Below are positions 27,224 to 35,868 of a DNA stretch of 64,000 bases, piece by piece. This DNA comes from Chloroflexota bacterium (lineage in GTDB: Bacteria > Chloroflexota > Dehalococcoidia > DSTF01 > RBG-16-68-14). Position numbers and translations under genes: made by a program. The notes beneath the pieces are model-generated. The model had not been told where the DNA came from and did not search any database. It saw nothing but the letters and a program-made list of their open reading frames with translations. The DNA lies in NCBI GenBank assembly GCA_029262675.1, contig JAJCYW010000008.1:16370-80369 (forward strand), given 5' to 3'. How positions within the stretch are numbered: position 1 is the stretch's first letter; every line of letters starts with the position of its first letter.

Positions 27224-28312
27224 ATGAGACCTGTTCGTATCATCGCTGCACTCCTCGCCCTCCTCCTATTCTCCACCGCCTTCCTCAACAGCGATCCGGT
27301 ACCCACCCCCAACGAGACGGCGATGGCCGCGATCGACTTGCCGGACGGCTTCGCTGCCTTCGCTGTGGCGGATGGTCTGGAACTTCCCACCTCACTTGCT
27401 GTCGGCCCTGGCGGCACGCTCTACGTCTCGCAGTTCGCTGGCTCCGTCTTCCGCCTGGTGGACGCGGACGGCGACGGCGTCTTCGAGGATAAGGTCGAGT
27501 ACGCCACCGACCTTACCCTGATCAACGGCATCGCGTTCGCGCCGGACGGGGCGCTCTACGTCTCCACTGCTGGCAGTGTCACCATCATTCGCGACACGGA
27601 CGGCGACGGCGCGAGCGATGACCGCGAGGAGATCATCTCGGGCCTGCCCGCCGGCGTGCACTGGAATAACGGCCTCGCCTTCGGGCCGGACGGCCTGCTC
27701 TACATCACCAACGGTTCCACCTGTAACGAGTGCATCGAGGTGGATCCACGGTCGGCCACGATCCTTCGCGCGAAGCCCGATGGCAGCGACCTCCAGGTCT
27801 TCGCGACGGGCCTGCGCAACCCCTACGACCTCACTTTCGATTCAGAGGGTCGGCTCTGGGCGACCGACAACGGATCCGACCCGCCTTGCAACACGATCGA
27901 TGAACTGAACATCGTCCTTGAAGGGCGCGACTACGGCTGGCCATACGAGCCCGATTGCGATTCGTTTGACGCCGACGGCACTCCGCCCATCGCCAGCCTC
28001 CACTTCAACACTGGCTCCACGGGAATCGACAACTACGACGGAGCACACTTCCCGCCCGAGTACACCGGTAGCCTCTTCATGACGCTGTGGGGCAGTAACG
28101 CCCTTGCGCCCGTACCCGCCGGAAAGGTGCTTGTGCGCGCTATCATCAGCGAGACCGCGGAGGGACCGCAGGTGACGATTGAAGAGTTCGGAACGGGGTT
28201 CGCCAACCCAATAGACGTGGTGGTAGATAGTGACGGCACGCTGCTCGTGCTGGACTTCGGCTCGGGCAAGCTCTACCGCATCGGCTTCTCCCCCAGCAGT
28301 AGTGTGCCCTAG
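27224..28312 (+). CDS. Secreted sorbosone-dehydrogenase-like / PQQ-type glucose dehydrogenase-like beta-propeller
   Basis: Predicted exported soluble quinoprotein-type propeller, 362 residues from the ATG at 27224. Signal peptide VRIIAALLALLLFSTAFLNS. Propeller motifs include LAVGPGGTLYVSQFAGSVFR, NGIAFAPDGALYV, NNGLAFGPDGLLYITNG, VFATGLRNPYDLTFDSEGRL, ATDNGSDPP and GRDYGWPYEPDC, which match the GSDH/L-sorbosone dehydrogenase family. The family oxidises sugars with PQQ, but many members have unknown substrates. It fills the segment between tRNA fragments 2 and 3 by itself. Confidence 0.85.
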   Translation: MRPVRIIAALLALLLFSTAFLNSDPVPTPNETAMAAIDLPDGFAAFAVADGLELPTSLAVGPGGTLYVSQFAGSVFRLVDADGDGVFEDKVEYATDLTLINGIAFAPDGALYVSTAGSVTIIRDTDGDGASDDREEIISGLPAGVHWNNGLAFGPDGLLYITNGSTCNECIEVDPRSATILRAKPDGSDLQVFATGLRNPYDLTFDSEGRLWATDNGSDPPCNTIDELNIVLEGRDYGWPYEPDCDSFDADGTPPIASLHFNTGSTGIDNYDGAHFPPEYTGSLFMTLWGSNALAPVPAGKVLVRAIISETAEGPQVTIEEFGTGFANPIDVVVDSDGTLLVLDFGSGKLYRIGFSPSSSVP

Positions 28313-28330
28313 ACCGTCCTGCGACCAAAT

Positions 28331-28376
28331 GCTTCCCAAGCAGGGGTCGCGAGTTCGAACCTCGTCTCCCGCTCCA
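28331..28376 (+). repeat. tRNA-Gly(CCC) 3'-half fragment, copy 3
   Basis: GCTTCCCAAGCAGGGGTCGCG to CTCCCGCTCCA, one G shorter than copy 1. It begins 18 bases after the stop of the propeller gene. The trailer GCCCCAACTTCTGAGGGTAG follows as in copy 2, with a decayed version of the same hairpin near 28400. From there to 28852 I see no gene. Confidence 0.8.
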
Positions 28377-28852
28377 GCCCCAACTTCTGAGGGTAGAGGC
28401 CGCCCTTTCCGGCAGCCTCCCCCCTGCCCAAATCCACGACCATCTGCTATCTGAGCACGGCAATCCCCAGCCGACCTTAGTCAACACCTGACTGTGCATG
28501 GCATTCCTTGGCGGCGGGCAGAAGAGCAAGGCAGTCCAATCACGCGCCTTTCGTGACAAAACCTTGCGATCTGGCTTGTCGGCCCCAGCTTACGGCAGTC
28601 GAAGCTCTGCACCGCGACCTCGTATCTGCCGATACTCAGGTGTGAGTATCCACCAGCAGAGTCTGCGGTGGGCGCAAGAGAATCTGGGAAGTGTAAACCT
28701 GCCCCCGAAAACGAGTCCAGTGCCAAGGTAGGGCGCTGAGGTACGGCGCAGAGAAAGGGACAGGCCAGTTCACGCTCCTCCGGTTCATCGCTGCGGGCTT
28801 GCGGCGTTACGGAGGAAGAATTGCGAATCGAAGTCGGAGATCGAGTTACGGC

Positions 28853-29575
28853 ATGAGCAGGGCACACTCCGCGCTACGGCCCCTCCTATTCATCTGGAGC
28901 CCGAAGCCGCCTCTGACGGGCGCCATCATCCTCGCCCTAGCCGCGACCGTGCCAATCTACGCAGCAGCGGATCTCGTCCCCGCGATGCTCGCACTGCCGT
29001 TGATCCTCATCATTACATCTCTCGTGCTCTGGTCCAGCGCAAGCCTTTTCAGTTCCGATGACGGCGCGAGGCCGACACGTCTTGACGCCGTGCGGCGATT
29101 CAGCAGCACGACCAGCAGGAAGTCGATCTACGACCTCGAAACGGGTTTCTGCGCCGACTGGTACTTCATGCTGCGTTTGGAGGAAGAGGTCGCTCGCACG
29201 AAAAGGGGCGGCCCGGCCTTCGGTTTGCTGCTCATAGAGCCTATAGGGGAGCCTGATACAGCGTTGCGAACGCGCATGCTGCTGGTGCTGGAACGAACGT
29301 TCCGCACCGCCGACCTCGTAGGTCGCCTCGGTGATCTGCGGTTTGGCGTACTACTGCCGGACAGCGACCACGAAGGATCCCGTGCCGCGCAAGAGCGCCT
29401 CGAAAAGCTCCTCGGACACAAGAACATCCGGGTGACCCTGACCGTGCGCCCACACGGCGAGATCGATTGGAAGACGTTACTCAGCGAAGGGGCTGACTCA
29501 CGGTTTCCTTCGGCAGAACCGATCTGGACGCCGGATGAGCGCTCTGTGTTTGATCGGGAGTCCCGCAGCGCCTAG
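28853..29575 (+). CDS. Membrane protein with degenerate GGDEF domain
   Basis: 240 residues from the ATG at 28853. Two adjacent membrane helices (PPLTGAIILALAATVPIYA and AMLALPLILIITSLVLW) precede a GGDEF-like domain: DLETGFCADWYFMLRLEEEV corresponds to DxLTGLxNRxxF, and TADLVGRLGDLRFGVLLPDS to the D-x-x-A-R-x-GGDEF-x-x-L region. The signature is RLGDLRF instead of R-x-GGDEF, so diguanylate cyclase activity is unlikely; it could be a nucleotide-sensing or structural remnant. Located with the ThuA gene between tRNA fragments 3 and 4. Confidence 0.7.
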   Translation: MSRAHSALRPLLFIWSPKPPLTGAIILALAATVPIYAAADLVPAMLALPLILIITSLVLWSSASLFSSDDGARPTRLDAVRRFSSTTSRKSIYDLETGFCADWYFMLRLEEEVARTKRGGPAFGLLLIEPIGEPDTALRTRMLLVLERTFRTADLVGRLGDLRFGVLLPDSDHEGSRAAQERLEKLLGHKNIRVTLTVRPHGEIDWKTLLSEGADSRFPSAEPIWTPDERSVFDRESRSA

Positions 29576-29755
29576 TGGCCTCAGCACCCTGGAATCCCAA
29601 GCTTGGTTCCGCACCAGACTCACGCCAAGCCGATTAGCGACGAGAAGGGCTAGCGAAAACCCTCTGGCTCGGAGGCAGCTGGCCTAGGACTACGGACTCC
29701 CAAGGGGCCTGTGTTAGACTCACTGTCTGCCGCGTCTGGGCAGTGGGAGGGGTTC

Positions 29756-30565
29756 ATGGAACGCGCGCATCTGATAGTCGGAGGTTTTCCGCCTGGGTTC
29801 CCCGCCAGCCACGATATGGATTTCGCACGCCGCGAACTCCTGGCGCAGCTCGGTGAGCGCGGCGATTTAACGACCACAGTGTCGAGCGACTTCAGCGACC
29901 TCGGTAAGTGGCTACACAAAGCGCAACTCTTGATTACGTACACAGCCGGACCCTATCCCGATGACGAACAGCAAAACGTGTTGACGAAATGGCTCGAGAA
30001 CGGGGGTCGCTGGCTAGGTCTTCACGGGACCAGTGGCGGCAAAGCCGCGCGCGTGGAGGGCTCAATCCGCCGGAAGATGGTCAAACTCGCGCACCATGAG
30101 ACCCTCGGCTCCTTCTTCCTGAACCACCCACCAATACGCAGGTTCCAGGTCACGGTCGCTGATTCATCACATCCGATCACGTCAGGATTGCCCGAAAGTT
30201 TTGAAGTATCTGATGAGCTCTATCTCATCGAGATCATGGGCGAATGCAACGTCCTCCTCACCACAGAGCTACCGGAAGACCCATCTCCCGAAGGATTCGG
30301 CTTCCTCTACGACGAGGACACGTCATTGCAGGCTGACGGGAAGACGCGAGTGCTGGCCTATACCAAGGCGGTCGGTCAGGGCGAAGTCGCCTACATCGCC
30401 CTCGGACATTGCCACTCGCCCGCGACCGACGGGCAACGGATAGTCGATGCCAGCGTTAGTCCGGACGGCAGGTCTCCAGGTCTATTTCACGGTGTTTGGG
30501 ACGAAGGCGTGTTCAAGCGCCTGGTTGATAACGCGATTCGTTGGGGGCTAAGCCAGCCAACGTAA
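29756..30565 (+). CDS. ThuA-like (trehalose utilisation) domain protein
   Basis: 269 residues from the ATG at 29756 with GGAGGGG upstream. The class I glutamine-amidotransferase-like fold of ThuA is visible: LLITYTAGPYPDDEQQNVLTK, LENGGRWLGLHGTSGG (the conserved GL-H-G turn), HPITSGLPESFEVSDELYLI (family HPI...G-P-x-F-x-x-x-DE-Y), and GEVAYIALGHCHSP. ThuA proteins are linked with uptake or conversion of disaccharides, but the reaction is unsettled. There is no signal peptide. It ends 25 bases before tRNA fragment 4. Confidence 0.82.
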   Translation: MERAHLIVGGFPPGFPASHDMDFARRELLAQLGERGDLTTTVSSDFSDLGKWLHKAQLLITYTAGPYPDDEQQNVLTKWLENGGRWLGLHGTSGGKAARVEGSIRRKMVKLAHHETLGSFFLNHPPIRRFQVTVADSSHPITSGLPESFEVSDELYLIEIMGECNVLLTTELPEDPSPEGFGFLYDEDTSLQADGKTRVLAYTKAVGQGEVAYIALGHCHSPATDGQRIVDASVSPDGRSPGLFHGVWDEGVFKRLVDNAIRWGLSQPT

Positions 30566-30590
30566 CCCTAGCTCGCTCGCGCCACGATCT

Positions 30591-30637
30591 TGCCTCCCAG
30601 GCAGAGGCGCGCGAGTTCGGACCTCGTCCCCCGCTCC
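30591..30637 (+). repeat. tRNA-Gly 3'-half fragment, copy 4 (diverged)
   Basis: TGCCTCCCAGGCAGAGGCGC to CGTCCCCCGCTCCG, about 80% like copies 1-3, with compensating changes in the anticodon stem region. It is followed by GGCCCCAACTTGAG, a worn version of the trailer of copies 2 and 3. It is the oldest-looking scar in the series. Confidence 0.65.
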
Positions 30638-30797
30638 GGCCCCAACTTGAGTGGTGGAGACTGCGTCCTTTGGCGGCGTCCCCTCCGCAGTTCGTCCCCT
30701 CCTCCCCAGAAGGCCGAATGGCTCTTGTCCCGGCGTCCCGCCTCAGCGCTACGATAGCGCGGAATCGTCGGCATTCAGCCAAGGAGGTCTAGCAACC

Positions 30798-31775
30798 GTG
30801 GAAACGCGCATTACGAAGCTCTTCAACATTGAGTACCCGATCATCTGCGGAGGCATGTTCTGGCTCGGGCGGGCCGAGCTTATCGCCGCCGTCGCCAACG
30901 CCGGCGGGCTCGGCTTCATCACCGCCGCGACGTTCCCCGAACTCGACGACCTGCGGGCCGAGATTCGCAAGGCCCGCGACCTCACCGACAAGCCCATCGG
31001 CCTCAACATCAACCTCTTTCCGGCCGGCCGGCCTCAGCCCATCGAGGAGTGGGTTAAGATGGCCGTTGAGGAGAAGATCGAGGTCGTAGAGACCTCAGGC
31101 CGGAGCCCTGAGGCAATCGTGGGGGCCCTGCACGACGGCGGTGTGAAGATCCTCCACAAGGTCGCGGGTGCCCGCTACGCCCGCACCGCCGAGCGCGTCG
31201 GCTGCGACGCCGTCTGCGTCGTCGGCTTCGAGTGCGGCGGTCACCCTGGCATGGACCAGGTTACGACTCTCGTCATGGCCCCCCTCACCGCCGACGCGGT
31301 CAGCATCCCTCTCATCGCAGGGGGAGGCTTTGCCGACGGGCGGGGCCTCGCCGCTGCGCTGTCTCTCGGCGCCGACGCGGTCCTCATGGGCACGCGCTTC
31401 ATGGCGACCCAGGAGTGCCTCGGCCATCCGGCCTGGAAGGAACACCTCGTGAGCGCCAGCGAAGCGGACACCGCCTATGTCATGCAGACCATCGGCAATC
31501 CGAGCCGCGTCGCGAAGAACGACCTCACCGACAAGGTCCTCGAGATGGAGAACAGGGGCACCACAATCCAGGAACTGCTCCCCATCATCGGCGAACAATC
31601 GAACAAGGCCTTCGAGGAAGGCGAGGTCGGCGGCGGCTTCACGAGCATGGGGCAGAGCGTCGGCCTCGTCCGCGACGTCCCGACGGTCAAGGAGCTCATC
31701 GAACGAATTGTCCAGGAAGCAGTCCAGACCCGCAAACGCCTCGACCGCGCCATCCCGCAGCACGTGACCGCCTAG
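30798..31775 (+). CDS. Nitronate monooxygenase family (2-nitropropane dioxygenase-like) flavoprotein
   Basis: FMN-dependent TIM-barrel oxidoreductase, 325 residues. The GTG at 30798 is chosen because AAGGAGGT (30781-30788) sits 9 bases upstream. Motifs: EYPIICGGMFWLGRAELIAA, NAGGLGFITAA, phosphate-binding region DAVCVVGFECGGHPG and IPLIAGGGFADGRGLAAAL, and GADAVLMGTRFMATQEC. True nitronate oxidation belongs to only some members; others are enoyl reductases of lipid metabolism, so the substrate is open. It lies between tRNA fragment 4 and the direct repeat copy B. Confidence 0.88.
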   Translation: METRITKLFNIEYPIICGGMFWLGRAELIAAVANAGGLGFITAATFPELDDLRAEIRKARDLTDKPIGLNINLFPAGRPQPIEEWVKMAVEEKIEVVETSGRSPEAIVGALHDGGVKILHKVAGARYARTAERVGCDAVCVVGFECGGHPGMDQVTTLVMAPLTADAVSIPLIAGGGFADGRGLAAALSLGADAVLMGTRFMATQECLGHPAWKEHLVSASEADTAYVMQTIGNPSRVAKNDLTDKVLEMENRGTTIQELLPIIGEQSNKAFEEGEVGGGFTSMGQSVGLVRDVPTVKELIERIVQEAVQTRKRLDRAIPQHVTA

Positions 31776-31850
31776 GGGTCCGTTAAGAACCGCCTACGTA
31801 GGATCCCAAAGTTGCTGACGTCCTGCACTGGCCACCTCAGTCAGGATCGA

Positions 31851-31973
31851 CCGTCCGATGGGGCGGAGTTTGATGTTCCCCTCCTCGTCGACCGGGTACA
31901 TGGGGTGCGACATGTTGCCTCCTATCCCGTGCGGCAGCACGACGTACTGTGTTGCGCACTATACGCGAACGGA
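31851..31973. repeat. 123-bp direct repeat, copy B (orphan trmO promoter and start)
   Basis: Same sequence as 19112-19234 with about 6 mismatches. On the minus strand it has the -10 element, a ribosome site and MSHPMYPVDEEGNIKLRPIGR, then leaves the trmO sequence into an unrelated frame. It is a truncated duplicate that marks the far boundary of the accessory region. Confidence 0.9.
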
Positions 31974-32347
31974 ACGCGAGGCGTACTCTCGCGACAGGGT
32001 CATTGGCTGGTCGCGTAGGCCCTGAAGAGGGCCCCTCCGCATGTGATCTTGAGGGCTGGCGAAGTGAGGAAGATCGGCCGGCTGCAGCCAGCCCGGGGCA
32101 CCTACTGACAGATAATGGCCTAAGGCCGTGGCCTTGACCTACTCGCATGAACGCTAGCTACTCGCCATGTTAGGCGGTTCGCGGCCCTGGTTCCAGGCGG
32201 AATGACAGCAGTGCCTAGCGAGCGTACGACCAGATCCGGCGGTCCTGTGGTCGTTAGCTGATCGGTCCGTGCGGCCAAGGTGAAGCTGTGTGACGACTCC
32301 AGCGCCCTTGCTGATCTGTCTGCGCTTGCTGCTCTGGCGAACCTGTG
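31974..32347. other. Intergenic region, no gene seen
   Basis: Open frames here are short and lack protein-like composition. The only notable item is a palindromic GGCCTAAGGCC (about 32.12 kb). It separates the accessory region from the haem protein. Confidence 0.4.
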
Positions 32348-33322
32348 CTATTTATTGTGGCACTTCTGGCAGATTCCCCTATTGTCCATCTTGAGCAGCC
32401 TGCTGTTCTCGCCCGAAGCCGCGCTGCCGTCCGGCCACGGGACCGCCTCGGAATGACCACTGTCGATGGTGACGGCATTGGTGCCGTGGGCAGCGTGGCA
32501 CTTGATGCAAGAGATTTCATGATCGACCCACGTCGTCGGCCCGTACTCTGCATGACACGAGGAGCAGGTGATACCTGTGCCATCGCTGACGTGGCGATAG
32601 TTGAAGATGCTGTCGCCGCTGGGGGTGTGGCCGCTATTAATGTCGGCCAAGTAGCGAGTGTGGCACTGTCCGCACCAGCCGGAGATCTCAGCTCCGGCCA
32701 CGTACCACACATTGAGGTAGTTCGTCGTGTCATAGTCTTTCGGATCAGCCTCGTCGGTAACGCTTTGCCCGCTGCCTCCAGACCCGGGAGGGCTTGGCCT
32801 CAGGATCCGATATTGCCCGTTTCCGTGGGGATCGTGACAGGAGCCGCAGCGCAGGCTGTAGCTGCCTCCCGCACCGGAGCCGACGGCTCCGTTCCCCCAT
32901 AGCATCCCGGATGCGCCGTCGTTCGAGTGCCATGATGTTGTGGCCGCAGGTGTCGTCAAAGCGCCGATGAGGCTGGGCCCACCACCGGTTGGGTCGTCGG
33001 TATCGATAAGGGCGAAGTCAAACCCGCCCGCCTTCAGCGCCGTGAAAGACCCGCCCCCTGCGTACAGCTTCCCCTCCTGCACAGCGGTATCCGCCCCGGG
33101 ACCGCCAGTGCCGTGACAGGAATAGCAGAGACCCGGCTGGGTCGCGGCGAGCAAGCCCGCGGCCTGGGCAACGTGCGCGCGATGGCAGCTCGCGCACGAA
33201 TCCGTCGTGGCGCCGGCTCCCTGTATGTGAGGTCCATTGTCTGCAGAGGCCGCGCCTCGACCTGTGAGGAGAAACGCCAACACGACCCCAGTAGCGATGG
33301 CGTACTTTAGCGCCGGAATCAT
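32348..33322 (-). CDS. Secreted seven-haem c-type cytochrome
   Basis: 324 residues from the ATG at 33322. Signal peptide (YAIATGVVLAFLLTGRGAASA). Seven CxxCH haem sites are visible in order: CASCH, CYSCH, CGSCH, CGQCH, CSSCH, CIKCH and CQKCH. Extra His residues such as HRAH, HDPHG and HAAHG could be distal ligands. The layout resembles the doubled-CXXCH periplasmic or extracellular electron carriers used in respiration with insoluble or sulfur compounds. It has no operon partner and no maturation genes nearby, so its acceptor is unknown. Confidence 0.88.
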   Translation of the reverse strand: MIPALKYAIATGVVLAFLLTGRGAASADNGPHIQGAGATTDSCASCHRAHVAQAAGLLAATQPGLCYSCHGTGGPGADTAVQEGKLYAGGGSFTALKAGGFDFALIDTDDPTGGGPSLIGALTTPAATTSWHSNDGASGMLWGNGAVGSGAGGSYSLRCGSCHDPHGNGQYRILRPSPPGSGGSGQSVTDEADPKDYDTTNYLNVWYVAGAEISGWCGQCHTRYLADINSGHTPSGDSIFNYRHVSDGTGITCSSCHAEYGPTTWVDHEISCIKCHAAHGTNAVTIDSGHSEAVPWPDGSAASGENSRLLKMDNRGICQKCHNK

Positions 33323-33592
33323 GGTCTCATCGCCTTGCTCGCGGTCACCGGAAGCCTCCACCGAGCCACACGCCCGCGGGCTCATCGTCCTACTATCTCT
33401 ATGCTGACACAGCGGAGTGGCGGTCGCATGAATCGCAAGTCATGTCCTTCGCACATGTTCACATCTGTACCTGAGGCCACCCGCGTCTGTATCATGTGGA
33501 ATCTACATCTGAGACGAGGCGGCTGGATTGACGGTCAGCCAACCCTCTATTACAGTCGCGCTCAAATGCTCGAGTCACACCGCGAAGCAGTT

Positions 33593-34258
33593 ATGCGGAA
33601 GTTCTTGCTGCTCTGTCTCGCAATCGTCACCGTCGTCACGCTCACCGCGAGTGCGTGCCTGTCTGACGAAGACGGCGCGCCCTAAACTCGTGTTCCCCCC
33701 GAGGCGCCCACTGCGACGGTCGACGGTTCAGGCAACGCGACCGCGGTGGTGACGAGTTCCACGTTCACCGCCGAGATCTGAGCCGACAACTGGTTCTCGC
33801 TATACGCGAACGGCGAGCTCGCTGGAGAAGATTCGGTACCAATCACGACAGAGCGCTCGTTCAGCGTGGAAACGTTCTCATTTGAAGCAACGTATCCGCT
33901 CACGAGCTCTATCGAGGCCAAAGACTTCAAAGAGACCGACTCGGGCATCGAGTACATTGGGCTCGGCAATCAACAGATGGGCGATGCCGGACTGATTGCT
34001 CAGATCACGAACGAATCGACCGGGAACGTGATCGCTGCCACGCATATGGGGTGGAAGGCATTGGTGATCCGCCGCGCGCCGCTCAACACCGACTGCGAAA
34101 GAAACCCTGACCCCGATGCTACGTGCGAATTCGAGATCACCGACGCCTCAACTGACTGGACCAGCATCGGCTTCGATGACAGCGACTGGGCCTCGGCCAG
34201 CGTCTGGCCCACAGCCAAAACCTCTGTCACGGAGGCGGAAGGCCTACCACCTGCGTGA
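33593..34258 (+). pseudogene. Decayed lipoprotein gene with two in-frame stops
   Basis: One frame runs from MRKFLLLCLAIVTVVTLTAS with lipobox SAC to a TAA at 33683, continues as a Thr/Val-rich segment to a TGA at 33779, then resumes ADNWFSLYANGELAGEDSVP and YIGLGNQQMGDAGLIAQITN to 34258. The region after the TGA looks like a secreted beta-sandwich protein; in relatives, as far as I recall, a Trp precedes ADNWF, so the TGA probably replaces TGG. The TAA upstream excludes a selenoprotein reading. The C-terminus also appears shortened. I call it a pseudogene. Confidence 0.65.
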
Positions 34259-34727
34259 CACAATCTCCACTCAGTTCCACATGTCAAGCTAGCCCGCCCT
34301 GGACGTTGAATTCGCTAGATTCCAAGCTGAATAGTGCCTGGTAACGGGTGATTAGGGCCGTTTGCCTCTCGCGGGAGCGCTGACGAATCTGTCAGTGTGA
34401 GTGTGAGCCGTCGGCTTGCATGTCCGTGCAGGTTCGATGCGCAGTGGTTATGTATGTCCGACGGCAGCCGAGGACAGAGCCGGATGCTGAGATCGACTAG
34501 CCGACGAAGGGACCAACAGCACAGGTTACGACCTGGACAAGGCGGCGGCCAAGTTCGTCGTCGGACAGGCTGGTCCTCACGACCTCTAGCTCCCGCGTCT
34601 AGCCTCGGCATGGCAGGCGTGCCAGACAGCCAGACATTGTGCGGACGGCTTGCCGATACTGAGAGTGGGAACCTAAACGGCTTCTTGCCCCGGCCGCGCC
34701 AGAACGGCGCCAGGCCGGCTGAAAGGG
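34259..34727. other. Intergenic region upstream of the 2-oxoacid oxidoreductase operon
   Basis: No protein-like frame. It must carry the promoter of the oxidoreductase operon, but I see no clear -35/-10 pair. A GAAAGGG lies immediately before the next start codon. Confidence 0.4.
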
Positions 34728-35858
34728 ATGCGCTTGGCTAGGTTACAGCAGAAACCCGAACGCGCGGCGACCAGCACCGGCCGTACAGCGAGACAGAAGC
34801 CGGCGCCTGCCCTCGCCATTCCAGAGAACAGCGCCGATGGCTTCTTCGGCATTCGCTTTGAGTCGATCGGCGGGCTGGGCGCGCACCTCGCCGGCCACAT
34901 GCTGGCCCAGGCCGGGGTTCTCGGCCAGGGACTAAACGGCGCCCATTTCTCCTCCTACGGCTCGGAGAAGAAGGGCTCTCCCCTCAAGTCGTTCGTCCGG
35001 TTCTGCGCCGCCGATCGCGAGATCCGCACCAGTAGCCCGATCGAGAACCCGCAGGTCGTCGCGGTGTTTCACGAGGCGCTCACGAAGTCCCACGACGTCA
35101 CGGCGGGGCTGAGCGCGACGGGCGCAGCGATCATGAACACACGCTCGACGCCGGACGAGGCGCGGCAGCGTCTCGGACTGAACGCCGGCACAGTGGCAGT
35201 CGTCGATGCTCTTGGCATCGCCGTTGAGGAAGGCAGCCGCGTGAACACGGCGATGCTGGGCGCCGTGACGCAGATCTGCGGCTTCATCGACCCCGAGGCA
35301 GTGCGCGAGACGATCCGCCAGACGCTCTCCCACCGGTACCCGAACCTGGTCGAGGCCAACCTCCGCACATTCGATCGCGGATACCAAGAGGTGCGCCGGA
35401 AGACCTATCGGGCTGCCGCGGGGACGGAGCCGGCGGCGGCGGAGCACGTCCCTCCCGCTTTTGGCTACCTCGATGCTCCCATCGGCGGCGCCGTGCTGGA
35501 TCCCGGCAACACGATCGTGAAGGACTTGACGGCGTCGCGGCAGGGCTTCATTCCAGTATTCGATTCGGAGGCGTGCGTCCATTGTGGCGTGTGCGACCTC
35601 GTCTGTCCGGACCTCTGCCTGGTGTGGGAGGAAGAGCAACAGGGTGACGAAGGGCCGGCGGTACGCCTGCGCGGCATCGACTATCGCTACTGCAAGGGCT
35701 GTCTGAAGTGTTCGGAAGCCTGTCCAACCGAGGCGATGGTCTCGATGCGCGAAGAGGAGGGGTACGCGGACGACCACAGGGTGGCGCTGTACGCTTGGCT
35801 GGAGCCGCCGCGGTTCGAGTCGGGGGTGACCCGCGGTACGAGCGATGGGAGCCGCTGA
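34728..35858 (+). CDS. 2-oxoacid:ferredoxin oxidoreductase, fused gamma-delta subunit
   Basis: 376 residues joining two subunits of the pyruvate:ferredoxin oxidoreductase type. Residues about 40-220 are the gamma domain (GIRFESIGGLGAHLAGHMLA, SYGSEKKGSPLKSFVRF). Residues about 285-350 are the delta ferredoxin domain with two cubane motifs, CVHCGVCDLVCPD and CKGCLKCSEACPTEA. It passes electrons from the catalytic alpha-beta chain to ferredoxin. The next gene begins 10 bases later behind its own GAGGAGGT. The N-terminal 30 residues are Arg/Ala-rich and may be poorly defined. Which 2-oxoacid is used is not shown. Confidence 0.87.
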   Translation: MRLARLQQKPERAATSTGRTARQKPAPALAIPENSADGFFGIRFESIGGLGAHLAGHMLAQAGVLGQGLNGAHFSSYGSEKKGSPLKSFVRFCAADREIRTSSPIENPQVVAVFHEALTKSHDVTAGLSATGAAIMNTRSTPDEARQRLGLNAGTVAVVDALGIAVEEGSRVNTAMLGAVTQICGFIDPEAVRETIRQTLSHRYPNLVEANLRTFDRGYQEVRRKTYRAAAGTEPAAAEHVPPAFGYLDAPIGGAVLDPGNTIVKDLTASRQGFIPVFDSEACVHCGVCDLVCPDLCLVWEEEQQGDEGPAVRLRGIDYRYCKGCLKCSEACPTEAMVSMREEEGYADDHRVALYAWLEPPRFESGVTRGTSDGSR

Positions 35859-35868
35859 GGAGGTCCGC

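Noticed and set aside
33779..33781. TGA in the decayed lipoprotein as a second selenocysteine codon
   Set aside because: A TAA lies upstream in the same frame, no GG-T-loop hairpin follows the TGA, and the position fits a lost Trp codon.
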